This document shows positions 17,476-26,080 of a stretch of 64,000 nucleotides of DNA, piece after piece. The stretch spans positions 1-64,000 of the forward strand of contig JAGCUN010000006.1 of assembly GCA_017962845.1 (NCBI GenBank), read 5' to 3'. Source of the DNA: Bacteroidales bacterium. GTDB taxonomy: Bacteria > Bacteroidota > Bacteroidia > Bacteroidales > WCHB1-69. Made by a program: the position numbers and the translations under genes. Each line of letters opens with the position of its first letter. The first letter of the stretch is position 1. The notes beneath the pieces were generated by a model, which saw nothing but the letters and a program-made list of their open reading frames with translations, had not been told where the DNA came from and made no database searches.

Positions 17476-19209
17476 CTATCGCTCCATCAACTCCTTATGA
17501 TGCTGAAGGATGTACTTCGCGGTGCCTTTCTTGTCGGAGAATTCAAACATCGACATCGAATACCAGCCCTCGTAGTCGGGCGCCCAGTAGCGGATGCCTT
17601 CCAAGCCGTTGTCCTTGCCCCACACCATCACATCCGCATAGATGTCGGCCTGTCCCTGCTGATCGTGCTTGTAACCGCGCACCTTTTTGTTCCATCCCGC
17701 GAAAGGTCCCTCCATCTTGCCCGACGGATAGGAGAACTCGCCGATGAAAACGGGAAGTCCGCACTTTTTGTTGATTTTGGTCACCGTTTTCTTCAACAGT
17801 TTCTTCTTGTTCGCCGACATGGCCGGGGCACTGGGATAGTAGCTGATGCCCGCCACATCCATCTCATAGCCATTGTCTTTCATATAGTTGAAGAACTTCA
17901 CACTGCATTTGGGCGGGAATACCACAGTGGCAATGTGGGTGGAAAATCTGACGGTGGAATCGGAGATGCCCAATTTCGCATAAGCGCTTAAAATGCCGTT
18001 TTTCACAGCTGCGTACGCCTTCGCATCATGCTGCCACACATGCTTTTTCAGCCACCATGTCGAAAAGACCGGCGCCAGATACCGTTTGAGAGTTCCAGCC
18101 TTTGCCAGCTTGGGATCCACGGCGGTTTCCGCACCGATGCCGATACCGGCGAAGCAGAAGTTGGCCTCGTTGCCGAGGTTCCAGTTGTTGACCGTGCAGC
18201 CGGTGCTGAGAATCGCTTCGGCCACAAAAGCGCCATAGGCCTCCAGCACCACACAGATCTCGTCGAGGGTAAGCTCCTCCCAACGTTTTCCATTCTGCAG
18301 CGCGTAAATCTCCGGATACTCCTCAAAACGAGGCCCCTGCGACACCATCATATCCATATAGGTGTAGGCGCACATGATTTCCGGGTTGATCGGGATGCCC
18401 AACTCGGCGGCAATGCGGCACAACTCAATTCCCTGGTCGAAGGTGTGCACGTTGGCGTTCTCATTCTCCACCCCGTCAACGGTATTTTCAGCCGTGACAT
18501 GACGCTTTGTGGCGATGCGCACATACATCTCCGTGGAGCCGAGTTCACGGTAAATGTTCTGCAACTCCTGCGGGGTGGTGGCCGTACTGTGACCGACGGC
18601 AAAGGTATAGCCCTGCTGGAACTGGTTCAGCGAGAAGGGACTGAGGGACAGGGCGACACGGAAATCGCTGTTTTGGGTCGTGCGGCCTTTCTTCTCCTCT
18701 TTGTCGCCATCCTCTGCGGTCAACGTGTCGGCAGGCTGCAGGTCGGCAAAATCAACATTTCCCCCGAATCCCATCTGGTCGTTGGAATCGTACGTTTGCA
18801 GAGACGGTGCATGCACCGTCTCTGCAGGCACCATCCCTGTAGATATGGATGAGCTGCCCAAATATGCAATTGCATCCCCATTGCCGCCGCCATGATTCAC
18901 CATTTTTACGGATGCCATCTGGCCGTTCTGGCGGGCGGTCAGAATGTAGGTGCCCGCAACCGACAGCGTGACACGGAATTCATGCCTCCCCGTAGGGATG
19001 TCATAATTTGGCATCCCTACAATGGAACGTCCATTCATGTCCCTGATTTCCAAGGTCACCGCACCCTCCTCCACCGTGGTCAGCCACACGTTGGTGGTAC
19101 CGCTGAACGGATTGGGGGCATTCTGGAGGGAAAGGTTATGTGTAACAGTTTGTGCCATAGCGAAAAAGCACATCATCAATAGAAGGGAAAATGCAAAAAA
19201 TCTTTTCAT
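17476..19209 (-). CDS. GH53-like glycosidase with N-terminal T9SS-sorting-like module
   Basis: The 577-residue secreted protein starts with signal peptide MKRFFAFSLLLMMCFFAMAQ. It then has a module of about 85 residues reading NAPNPFSGTTNVWLTT...LEIRDMNGRSI...GTYILTARQNGQ. That pattern is the one T9SS type A sorting domains show, but here it is N-terminal. After a low-complexity linker comes a TIM-barrel glycosidase of clan GH-A. Its acid/base Glu is likely in NWNLGNEANF and its nucleophile in VFIGEFSYPSG, with ISYYP and GIRYWAPDYEGW typical of GH53 endo-galactanases. Substrate assignment is by resemblance only. The longer frame to 19272 would place the start upstream of the -7 box at 19231, so ATG 19209 is used. 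Confidence 0.75.
   Translation of the reverse strand: MKRFFAFSLLLMMCFFAMAQTVTHNLSLQNAPNPFSGTTNVWLTTVEEGAVTLEIRDMNGRSIVGMPNYDIPTGRHEFRVTLSVAGTYILTARQNGQMASVKMVNHGGGNGDAIAYLGSSSISTGMVPAETVHAPSLQTYDSNDQMGFGGNVDFADLQPADTLTAEDGDKEEKKGRTTQNSDFRVALSLSPFSLNQFQQGYTFAVGHSTATTPQELQNIYRELGSTEMYVRIATKRHVTAENTVDGVENENANVHTFDQGIELCRIAAELGIPINPEIMCAYTYMDMMVSQGPRFEEYPEIYALQNGKRWEELTLDEICVVLEAYGAFVAEAILSTGCTVNNWNLGNEANFCFAGIGIGAETAVDPKLAKAGTLKRYLAPVFSTWWLKKHVWQHDAKAYAAVKNGILSAYAKLGISDSTVRFSTHIATVVFPPKCSVKFFNYMKDNGYEMDVAGISYYPSAPAMSANKKKLLKKTVTKINKKCGLPVFIGEFSYPSGKMEGPFAGWNKKVRGYKHDQQGQADIYADVMVWGKDNGLEGIRYWAPDYEGWYSMSMFEFSDKKGTAKYILQHHKELMER
18797..18826. repeat. 30-bp perfect palindrome inside the GH53-like gene
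   Basis: tgcagagacggtgca is followed immediately by its exact reverse complement. In the gene it encodes the linker segment ETVHAPSLQ between the sorting-like module and the glycosidase domain. The arm agagacg is shared with the palindrome at 48460-48487. Confidence 0.85.
18992..19020. repeat. Imperfect palindrome inside the GH53-like gene
   Basis: gtagggatg (18992-19000) and catccctac (19012-19020) form a 9-bp stem around 11 bases, encoding IVGMPNYDIP in the sorting-like module. The gtaggga arm resembles other dispersed palindromes of this type. Confidence 0.5.
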
Positions 19210-19230
19210 AATGGTTAAAATAAGAAGATG

Positions 19231-19260
19231 CAAAAATACGGATATTGATGGAACCCCAAA
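19231..19260 (-). promoter_or_regulatory. Promoter of the GH53-like gene
   Basis: On the minus strand a -33 TTTG (19260-19257) is followed after 18 bases by TATTTTTG (19238-19231) and GCA. Translation starts 21 bases later at 19209. Confidence 0.7.
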
Positions 19261-19274
19261 AGCCCTAATCACCC

Positions 19275-19282
19275 TATTTTTG
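19275..19282 (+). promoter_or_regulatory. -7 box of the AraC-family gene
   Basis: TATTTTTG ends 19 bases before the ATG at 19302. The two divergent promoters lie within 50 bases of each other, so the regulator could influence both. Confidence 0.6.
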
Positions 19283-19301
19283 TGGTCTAAAATACACTTT
19301 C

Positions 19302-20207
19302 ATGAAAAAGCCTTCCCCATCGCACCACAACCCCTTGCCGATTTACAACACCGACAACGTGGATTCCATCCTGACGTTTGAGAATGATTATTTCCAACTC
19401 TTTGAATATTACCCTAATAGGAACGTGCTGCCCGAGTATTTCCGCATCAACTATTATGCGGTTGAAATCCTGCTCGAAGGAGAGATGCACTGCAGCATCA
19501 ACCTTCACCAGCTGCACGCCCAAGCCCCGTGTCTGATCACCTTGCTGCCCGATTTTGTGCTGCATGTTGATTCCATGTCGGAGAATTGCAAAGCGTTGAT
19601 TTTGGCGCACAATGGCCAATTCGCTGAAGAGTTGCAGATGAACGACTACTCGTACCATGCCCGGCAGGCAGCCCACGCCTATCCTTGCAACGCACTGGCA
19701 CAAGAGCAATTACAGACTTCCCTCCAGTACTTTTCTCTTTTACAGGAGGTTTTGCGACAGAAAGATTCCAATCCCAACACGCGCGATTGCCTCCTCAAAC
19801 TCACAAGCTCGCTGTTCCATTACCTGCAGGGCAGCTTTTCCGAACTCTACCAACGGCAGGCGGCACTCTCGCGAGCCGAGCAACTCACGGCCGACTTTTT
19901 CGATTTGGTTGAACACAACTGTTTCCAACACAAGGATATCGCATGGTATGCGGAGCAGCTGTGCATCACGCCCAAGTATCTGGCCAACGTCATCAAAAAG
20001 ATAACCTACAAACCTGCAGGCAACTGGCTCAACGAACATATTCTACTACAGGCCAAGACATTACTCACTACCTCAAGGCTGTCCGTACAGCAGATTGCCG
20101 ACCGGCTGGGTTTCAAAAACCAGTCGCATTTCGGCACATTCTTCCGCCGTCACGAAGACATCAGTCCCGCGCAGTTCAGAAAGAAAAACTTGTCAACCGC
20201 ACTATAA
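19302..20207 (+). CDS. AraC-family transcriptional regulator
   Basis: The 301-residue protein has an N-terminal cupin-like sensing region (about 1-150). Its C-terminal AraC DNA-binding domain has two helix-turn-helix units: [24 protein letters not shown] and [34 protein letters not shown], which has the classic second-helix signature. It is divergent from the GH53-like gene with 92 bases between starts, so it may control that gene; the ligand is unknown. Its stop overlaps the convergent queA stop by six bases. Confidence 0.92.
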   Translation: MKKPSPSHHNPLPIYNTDNVDSILTFENDYFQLFEYYPNRNVLPEYFRINYYAVEILLEGEMHCSINLHQLHAQAPCLITLLPDFVLHVDSMSENCKALILAHNGQFAEELQMNDYSYHARQAAHAYPCNALAQEQLQTSLQYFSLLQEVLRQKDSNPNTRDCLLKLTSSLFHYLQGSFSELYQRQAALSRAEQLTADFFDLVEHNCFQHKDIAWYAEQLCITPKYLANVIKKITYKPAGNWLNEHILLQAKTLLTTSRLSVQQIADRLGFKNQSHFGTFFRRHEDISPAQFRKKNLSTAL

Positions 20208-21257
20208 AATCAGCATGGCATCGCCGAAGGTGAGGAAGCGGTACTTCTGCTCCACAGCCTGCTTGTAAGCCTCCATCACAAATTCGTAACCGCCAAAAGC
20301 CGCCACCATCATCAGCATGGGGCTTTGCGACTGGTGGAAGTTGGTGACCATCGCATTGGCAACCATAAAGCTATAGGGCGGGAAGATGAACTTGTTGGTC
20401 CATCCCTGATACGGCTTCACATGACCGTTGGTATAGGTGGATGACTCAAGCGCTTTCATCGTAGTGGTACCAATAGCCACCACATTATGACCAGCATCCT
20501 TGGTATCGTTAATCTTCTGGGCGCAAAGTTCAGGAATCTCCATGGCCTCAGAGTCGGTTTTGTGCTTGGTAAGGTCTTCCACGTCAATGTCGCGGAAGTT
20601 GCCGAGGCCCGCATGGAGGGTCAGCTCTGCGAATTCCACTCCCTTGATTTCCAATCTTTTCAGAAGTTCACGGCTGAAATGGAAGCCCGCGGTGGGAGCT
20701 GCCACACCGCCTTCGCACTTGGCGTAGAGGGTCTGATAATCATCTTCGTCTTCCGGCGTGATGTCGCGCAGGCGCAGAATATCATCCGGAATGGGCATCG
20801 AGCCCAGCTCGCGGAGCTTGCGTTTGAAAGCGTCGTGGTCGTCATCGAAAAGGAAGCGGAGGGTACGGCCACGCGAGGTGGTGTTGTCAATCACCTCGGC
20901 CACCAAATCGTTATTTTCGCCAAAATAGAGCTTGTTGCCGATACGGATTTTACGGGCAGGATCAACCAAGACATCCCACAAACGGCTCTCTTCGTCCAAT
21001 TCTCGGAGCAATGAGACGCGAATCTTCGCACCAGTCTTCTCCTTCTCACCAAACAAAACGGAAGGGAAAACCTTGGTGTTGTTCATCACAAAAAGATCCC
21101 CCTCGTCAAAGTAATCCAAAATATCCTTAAACTTCTTATGCTCAATGGTTTGAGTCTTTCTATTCAATACCATCAAACGTGCCTCATCGCGTGATTCTGT
21201 AGGGTGTAAAGCAATCAATTCCTGAGGCAAAAAATACTTAAATTGTGATAACTTCAT
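20202..21257 (-). CDS. queA: tRNA preQ1(34) S-adenosylmethionine ribosyltransferase-isomerase
   Basis: QueA transfers and isomerises the ribosyl moiety of SAM onto 7-aminomethyl-7-deazaguanine in the tRNA anticodon, forming epoxyqueuosine. The 351-residue protein has family segments [34 protein letters not shown] and [22 protein letters not shown]. The late [11 protein letters not shown] and [21 protein letters not shown] are also diagnostic. The next enzyme of the pathway, QueH, is encoded at 27045 on the other strand. A near-consensus promoter precedes it. Confidence 0.96.
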   Translation of the reverse strand: MKLSQFKYFLPQELIALHPTESRDEARLMVLNRKTQTIEHKKFKDILDYFDEGDLFVMNNTKVFPSVLFGEKEKTGAKIRVSLLRELDEESRLWDVLVDPARKIRIGNKLYFGENNDLVAEVIDNTTSRGRTLRFLFDDDHDAFKRKLRELGSMPIPDDILRLRDITPEDEDDYQTLYAKCEGGVAAPTAGFHFSRELLKRLEIKGVEFAELTLHAGLGNFRDIDVEDLTKHKTDSEAMEIPELCAQKINDTKDAGHNVVAIGTTTMKALESSTYTNGHVKPYQGWTNKFIFPPYSFMVANAMVTNFHQSQSPMLMMVAAFGGYEFVMEAYKQAVEQKYRFLTFGDAMLIL

Positions 21258-21288
21258 GCTACAATTTTCCTCTCTAAAAAATGGGGTG

Positions 21289-21320
21289 CAAAATTACAAC
21301 ATCAAAACACGTTTGTCAAG
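21289..21320 (-). promoter_or_regulatory. Promoter of queA
   Basis: The minus strand has CTTG, then 20 bases, then TAATTTTG and CACC. Spacing and boxes fit the Bacteroidota -33/-7 consensus. The ATG follows 31 bases after the -7 box. Confidence 0.75.
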
Positions 21321-21348
21321 TGTTTTTTTCAATTTTTTGCAAAAAAAA

Positions 21349-21885
21349 TCAAAACCGATCCAAATACTTAAGATCGTAAGGGTTCAAATCGATGACTTTC
21401 CAATCTTTTGTGACAAAATAAACAAATTCTTCAATATAGCCATCGGTATAGCTGTAACATTTGGCCTCATACAACACGACAGGATCAATTTTAGTACTTA
21501 AGCTATTGTATGACTGCTTGTTGAAATAGTCGATACTATTCTGAATCTTGTCCATCTTTTCTGACAGCTGGACGAGGGCATCGTTGTCACGGTTTTCGAT
21601 AGCGGAATCGAGCTTGGGCTGGAGTTCATCGCGCTGTATGCTCAGCAGCTGACACATCAGGTCGCAATAGGTGGATTTGAAATAGGGTGTATATCCCACA
21701 AACTTGATGCTGTCGTACGCTCCCAAAGCATCATCGGTACGAGCATAGTTCATGGCGGCAGCTTCCACTTTCGAGCGCACTTCTTCTTCGGTCTGTGCCT
21801 TATCTTCCTCCTTTTTCTTGCAGCCTGACAGGGTTACGATGGAAATGGAAATGGCTGCCAATAATATCGTTATATAAGTTCTCAT
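21349..21885 (-). CDS. Putative lipoprotein of unknown function
   Basis: The 178-residue protein has a lipoprotein signal (ISIVTLSGC then KKKEEDK). The rest is mostly helical and charged: TEEEVRSKVEAAAMNYAR, LSIQRDELQPKLDSAIENRDNDALVQLSEKMDKIQNSIDYF. It ends in a strand-rich segment (ECKCYSYTDGY-like, FVYFVTKDWKVIDLNPYDL). I do not recognise the family. It lies three bases after the DUF4831 gene on the same strand and is probably co-transcribed with it and possibly with rnfA upstream. Confidence 0.75.
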   Translation of the reverse strand: MRTYITILLAAISISIVTLSGCKKKEEDKAQTEEEVRSKVEAAAMNYARTDDALGAYDSIKFVGYTPYFKSTYCDLMCQLLSIQRDELQPKLDSAIENRDNDALVQLSEKMDKIQNSIDYFNKQSYNSLSTKIDPVVLYEAKCYSYTDGYIEEFVYFVTKDWKVIDLNPYDLKYLDRF

Positions 21886-21888
21886 GCT

Positions 21889-23010
21889 TTAAAAAATGAT
21901 TCCGATTTTTTCAATATCAATATGATTTTGATTTAAGGGAAGGACTTCTATATTTCCAAACTGATATACCATGCGGGTGCCGAGAGGCTGAATGGCCGAG
22001 CCACCCTGCATTAGGGTAAGTTCAGTAGCCTTAGGGGTGCGAATGCGGTAACCCGTATTCGGCTTATTTCCTTTGGAGCAATTCCAGCTGATGACAAACT
22101 CATCTGCAATATTCACCCCTTCCTCCGGTTCCAACTGAAGATAATAGTTCTCCGCAGGTTTTGCCGACAGTCGGGTATTGAAGCCTGCGGTGGGCGAAAC
22201 CGAGAAAAGCGGGAGAAGTCTTGCCGTGCTGTCGGGAGTAACGACAAGTGTATAATGCAGTTCTTCGTCCACTACAAAACCGGTAAAGAGAGAGAGGTAG
22301 TTCCGCTCCAACTCATCCAGCTTTTCCAGCATCATGGCTAAAGTGGACGATGAATAGGCGACTTCATTTTCACCCGTCAGCAATTCATAGCGGTCATCGC
22401 GAATCCTACCAATCATATCAGCCGCCTCTTGAGCCTGCTGCGCACCGCTCTTGGCCACCATCTGTTTTTTCTGCGCAGGAACTTGGCGTACCACACCATC
22501 CACCAGCTGGGTCTCCGTATAACTATCGGTCTGCTCCATATAGGCGAGGTCGGAGTAGTAACGGAAAAAGTCCGGAATTTGCACAGACTGTTCGGCATAA
22601 CACATCGGTTCTTGCATCAATCCCGATTCTGCACATGCCATCTTATGTTGGGTCAGCCATCCTTTTTTCATCTGCGCAGATGAAAGTTCAACAGCATACA
22701 TGCAAGCGGTATCAGGAATTGCAATCGCCTGTATTTCAACACTCTTCAAAGAAAACACATTTTTGTCACTCGAAATGACATGAGTAAGACCGAGCAATTT
22801 GTCGGCATATTGGGAGTAGATGCCGGCAAATTCATGCGAAAGGGTGATGGTAACCTCCACTTGGAAAGCCGTTTGCGGAAGCGCATACACCACATACTCT
22901 TTTCCGAATGCGAAAGCACTATCGACCGGCAGCGGCGACACCTTCTTTTGTGCGAAAAGCCCCGTGGTGACGAGGCTTGAAATCATAATCAGGAAAAATA
23001 TTTTTTTCAT
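21889..23010 (-). CDS. DUF4831-family exported protein
   Basis: The 373-residue protein has signal peptide MKKIFFLIMISSLVTTGLFAQ and the Bacteroidota family plan of DUF4831. An N-terminal beta-rich part follows (FGKEYVVYALPQTAFQVEVTI, then FAGIYSQYADKLLGL). A helical segment DMIGRIRDDRYELLTGENEV and the LDELERNYLSLFTG region come next, and the C-terminal domain includes LLPLFSVSPTAGF. The function is unknown. The frame is open to 23226, but that extension reads through rnfA in another frame; ATG 23010 directly precedes the signal peptide. It follows rnfA after 44 bases. Confidence 0.82.
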   Translation of the reverse strand: MKKIFFLIMISSLVTTGLFAQKKVSPLPVDSAFAFGKEYVVYALPQTAFQVEVTITLSHEFAGIYSQYADKLLGLTHVISSDKNVFSLKSVEIQAIAIPDTACMYAVELSSAQMKKGWLTQHKMACAESGLMQEPMCYAEQSVQIPDFFRYYSDLAYMEQTDSYTETQLVDGVVRQVPAQKKQMVAKSGAQQAQEAADMIGRIRDDRYELLTGENEVAYSSSTLAMMLEKLDELERNYLSLFTGFVVDEELHYTLVVTPDSTARLLPLFSVSPTAGFNTRLSAKPAENYYLQLEPEEGVNIADEFVISWNCSKGNKPNTGYRIRTPKATELTLMQGGSAIQPLGTRMVYQFGNIEVLPLNQNHIDIEKIGIIF

Positions 23011-23054
23011 TTCAGATGTTGTAATCGAATTATGTGCGACAGCGAGGGGGACCG

Positions 23055-23651
23055 TTATTTCGCGGGCACCAGGTTGGCGAAGCCCATGAATGCCATGGCG
23101 AGGATACCGGCGGTGATGAGAGCGATCGGAACGCCCTTCATCGCTTTCGGAACCTTCACCAGTTCCAGCTGCTCGCGCAGACCAGCGAAGATGCAGATGG
23201 CCACCGCGAAACCGATGGCTGAACAAACGGTATATATCACACTGTCAAGAATATAACTGCCGGCAGTAATATCGAACTTCTGGGTAACGCCGATAGCCAC
23301 ACCCAGTACTGCGCAGTTGGTGGTGATCAAGGGAAGAAAGATACCCAATGCCTGGTAGAGCGACGGACTGGACTTCTTGAGGATAATCTCCACCATCTGC
23401 ACCAAAGCAGCGATAATCAGGATGAAAGCGATGGTCTGCAGGAACTCCAACCCCATCGGCACGAGCACATACACATGGATAAGGGAGGTGACCAGCGTGG
23501 CCAGGGTCATCACAAAAATGACCGCGACACCCATACCCAGAGCGGTGCCGAGCTTGTTGGAAACGCCCAGGAAGGGGCAGATTCCCAAAAACTGCGACAA
23601 TATAATATTGTTGACAAATACGCAGGCGATAAGCATTAAAATGTATTCCAT
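23055..23651 (-). CDS. rnfA: Rnf electron transport complex subunit A
   Basis: RnfA is one of the two small six-helix membrane subunits of the ferredoxin:NAD+ oxidoreductase that couples electron transfer to ion pumping. The 198-residue protein has VFVNNIILSQFLGICPFLGVS and the mirrored TTNCAVLGVAIG, each holding a conserved Cys now known to ligate a membrane iron-sulfur centre shared with RnfE. It is homologous to NqrE. It is the last rnf gene of a D-G-E-A run and starts ten bases after rnfE. Confidence 0.95.
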   Translation of the reverse strand: MEYILMLIACVFVNNIILSQFLGICPFLGVSNKLGTALGMGVAVIFVMTLATLVTSLIHVYVLVPMGLEFLQTIAFILIIAALVQMVEIILKKSSPSLYQALGIFLPLITTNCAVLGVAIGVTQKFDITAGSYILDSVIYTVCSAIGFAVAICIFAGLREQLELVKVPKAMKGVPIALITAGILAMAFMGFANLVPAK

Positions 23652-23660
23652 AGCGAAAGA

Positions 23661-24248
23661 TTATTTGGGTTGTTGGATATGACGAATAAGGGCCATCAGC
23701 AGACCGAGCACGATGAACGCGCCGGGGGCGAGGACAAAGACCAGGATATTGGTGGAGGCGGGCAGAAAAGCGTGGCCGAAGATGGCGCCGCTTCCCAGAA
23801 TCTCGCGCACCGCGCCAATAAGGGTAAGACTCAGCGTGAATCCGACCCCCATACCGATACCGTCGAGGATGGAGTCGAACACGCCGTTCTTGGAAGCGAA
23901 GGCCTCCGCACGGCCCAGCACGATGCAGTTCACCACAATCAACGGGATGAACAGTCCGAGACTGTCGCCCAAACTCGGAAGATAACCTTTGATGAGAAGG
24001 TCAACGATGGAGACGAAGGTGGCGATGACTACGATGAAGGCAGGGATACGCACACGGTCGGGGATGAAATTCTTAAGCATGGAAATGAGCATGTTGGAGA
24101 GAACCAGCACAAACATGGTGGCCACACCCATACCCAGTCCGTTGAACGCCGAAGTGGTGACACCCAACGTAGGGCACATGCCAAGTACGAGCACGAAGGT
24201 GGGATTCTCCTTCAGAATGCCATTGGTGAGGATTTTCAGCTTTTTCAT
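23661..24248 (-). CDS. rnfE: Rnf electron transport complex subunit E
   Basis: RnfE (195 residues) pairs with RnfA in the membrane and is homologous to NqrD. It has six hydrophobic segments with LVLGMCPTLGVTTSAFNGLGMG and IVVNCIVLGRAEAFASKNGVFDSILDG, each carrying the conserved Cys in the inverted repeat. Its start overlaps the rnfG stop by four bases, indicating translational coupling. Confidence 0.95.
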   Translation of the reverse strand: MKKLKILTNGILKENPTFVLVLGMCPTLGVTTSAFNGLGMGVATMFVLVLSNMLISMLKNFIPDRVRIPAFIVVIATFVSIVDLLIKGYLPSLGDSLGLFIPLIVVNCIVLGRAEAFASKNGVFDSILDGIGMGVGFTLSLTLIGAVREILGSGAIFGHAFLPASTNILVFVLAPGAFIVLGLLMALIRHIQQPK

Positions 24249-24856
24249 TTGGTAACTCCTTTCTTTTTAAGGACTTTATCATAACCCTTGGCAGCGCGGT
24301 TCACAGCGTCGCAGAAGGCGCGTGAGGAGATGGTGGCCGCCGTGATGGCATCCACCTCGCCGCCATCCTTCACCACCTTGAGGTCGAAACTGCTGGCCTT
24401 GGGATTGATTCTCTTATCTTTGTTCTTGAACTGTCCGGCGAACTCGTCGGTCTTGATCTTGTCGCCCAGACCGGGGGTCTCGGAGGCCTTGATGACGGAG
24501 GTGCCGATGGTGTTGCCCTCTGCATCGAAACCGACCATAATGGTGAACTTTCCATCGAAAGCCTTGTCGGTGTAGGTCTCAACGGCTGCGCCGAAAAGCG
24601 AACCGTCGGCGTTGTAGGCCAGATTGACCGTGATTTCCTGCTTGTCACCTTGGGAAGCAAGGACACTCTCCTGTTTGATTTCTCCCTTGAAGTTGGGCAG
24701 CACTTTCTGGATGGCTTCCTGGCGAATCCGCTGCTGCTCCTTTTCGATGGGATCCTTGGTCAGCGCATAGACAGCGGCCAGTGCGCCGGCGGCCACCACT
24801 GCGATGACCACGAGGGCCAACAGCATATTGGGAAGGGTGGATGTTTTTTTACTCAT
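24245..24856 (-). CDS. rnfG: Rnf electron transport complex subunit G (FMN-binding)
   Basis: RnfG (203 residues) is a single-pass membrane protein with a periplasmic FMN-binding domain. The N-terminal anchor is LPNMLLALVVIAVVAAGALAAVYAL. The FMN attachment motif near the C-terminus reads DAITAATISSRAF, whose Thr would carry the covalent flavin. ETPGLGDKIKTDEFAGQFKNKD is the family's other diagnostic segment. It lies between rnfD and rnfE. Confidence 0.95.
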   Translation of the reverse strand: MSKKTSTLPNMLLALVVIAVVAAGALAAVYALTKDPIEKEQQRIRQEAIQKVLPNFKGEIKQESVLASQGDKQEITVNLAYNADGSLFGAAVETYTDKAFDGKFTIMVGFDAEGNTIGTSVIKASETPGLGDKIKTDEFAGQFKNKDKRINPKASSFDLKVVKDGGEVDAITAATISSRAFCDAVNRAAKGYDKVLKKKGVTK

Positions 24857-24896
24857 TACTATTATTTATTTATTAGTTGAGAAAATTTCTTGAAAA

Positions 24897-25922
24897 TTAA
24901 TGGGCGAAACGCTTCGGTTTGAAGGCCTTGTCGATCAGCGGCACGAGGGCGTTCATGATGAGGATGGAGAACGACACCCCTTCCGGATAGGCGCCCCAGA
25001 GACGGATGATCATGGTGATGAGACCGCAGCCCACACCGAACACGATCATGCCCCACTTGGAGGTGGGTGATGTGACCATATCGGTAGCCATGAAGCAGGC
25101 GCCGAGGATCATACCGCCGGTGAGCAGGTGGAACCACGGGGTGGCATAATGGGTGGGATCGACGAGCCAGAAGATGCCGGCGAAGACGAAGGCGGTGAGC
25201 AGGAACGATACGGGGATATGCCAGCTGATGACGCGGCGCACCAGCAGGAAGATAGCGCCGAGCAGCAGGGCGATGGCCGAAACCTCACCGAAGCTGCCGC
25301 CCATCTGACCGACCAGATAGTCGAAGCCATTGGGCATAGTCGCCGTCGTGCTGTCGCTGAGCGTCTGCGTGCTGTGCATCAGCGAATCCATGGCATGCGG
25401 ATTGCTCTTCACACCCTCCTTGATGACGCCGAGAGGGGTGGGACCCGTGACCGCATCGGCAAACGATGCCGCACCTTGGCGCGGAACCGGCCAACTGGTC
25501 ATGGCCGTCGGGAACGAAATCAGCAGGAACACACGAGCCGTGATGGCCGGGTTGAAAAGGTTCTTGCCCAATCCGCCGAATGCCATCTTGGCAATGCCGA
25601 TAGCGACCAGGTCACCGACAATCAGCATCCAGATGGGCAGGTTGGCCGGCACATTGAAGGCCACCAGCATACCCGTGATGACCGCGGAACCGTCCATGAT
25701 GGTGGGCTCCTGCTTCATCAGGAACTTCACAATCAGCCACTCGAACAACATACAGCACCCCACCGAAACCAGCGTGAGAATGATGACAGGGATGCCAAAG
25801 TAGTAAACCGAGACTAAGAAAGCCGGCAGCAACGCGATGACCACCGACCACATGATTTTCTTCACGGACTCTTCGCCATGCACGTGCGGAGAGCCAGAAA
25901 TTTGAAGTAACTTATCACTCAT
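24897..25922 (-). CDS. rnfD: Rnf electron transport complex subunit D
   Basis: RnfD (about 341 residues) is a multi-helix membrane subunit with covalently bound FMN, homologous to NqrB. The start MSDKLLQISGSPHVHGEESVKKIMW is the typical RnfD opening. The flavinylation segment is likely around SADAVTGPTPLGVIKEG, where the S/T-A-T-P-L motif occurs as TGPTPL. A late cluster of hydrophobic helices follows. The ATG at 25922 is chosen because it follows a -7 box by 22 bases. rnfB and rnfC, which normally precede rnfD, are not upstream. Confidence 0.95.
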   Translation of the reverse strand: MSDKLLQISGSPHVHGEESVKKIMWSVVIALLPAFLVSVYYFGIPVIILTLVSVGCCMLFEWLIVKFLMKQEPTIMDGSAVITGMLVAFNVPANLPIWMLIVGDLVAIGIAKMAFGGLGKNLFNPAITARVFLLISFPTAMTSWPVPRQGAASFADAVTGPTPLGVIKEGVKSNPHAMDSLMHSTQTLSDSTTATMPNGFDYLVGQMGGSFGEVSAIALLLGAIFLLVRRVISWHIPVSFLLTAFVFAGIFWLVDPTHYATPWFHLLTGGMILGACFMATDMVTSPTSKWGMIVFGVGCGLITMIIRLWGAYPEGVSFSILIMNALVPLIDKAFKPKRFAH

Positions 25923-25944
25923 TTTACTTGAAATTTTGAGAGTG

Positions 25945-25952
25945 CAAAGGTA
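25945..25952 (-). promoter_or_regulatory. -7 box of the rnfDGEA promoter
   Basis: The minus strand reads TACCTTTG followed by CACTC, 22 bases before the rnfD ATG. It indicates that the run starts here and is not the tail of a longer rnfBC-containing unit. Confidence 0.65.
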
Positions 25953-26009
25953 CAAATATTTATCAAGCTGAAAAAAATTTTTTTGATATTTTTTTTCAAA
26001 AAATACTTG

Positions 26010-26017
26010 TATATTTG
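26010..26017 (+). promoter_or_regulatory. -7 box of the lipoprotein gene at 26081
   Basis: TATATTTG followed by CAGCC. A TTTG lies 24 bases upstream (25982-25985), longer than the usual 19-21. The leader is about 60 bases. Confidence 0.55.
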
Positions 26018-26080
26018 CAGCCTTAATATTAAAAAAGAAAAATATCAATCAATCAATTATTTAAATTAATTTTTCACTCT

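Noticed and set aside
23011..23226. N-terminal extension of the DUF4831 gene
   Set aside because: The added 72 residues are the rnfA sequence in another frame; a signal peptide begins exactly at ATG 23010.
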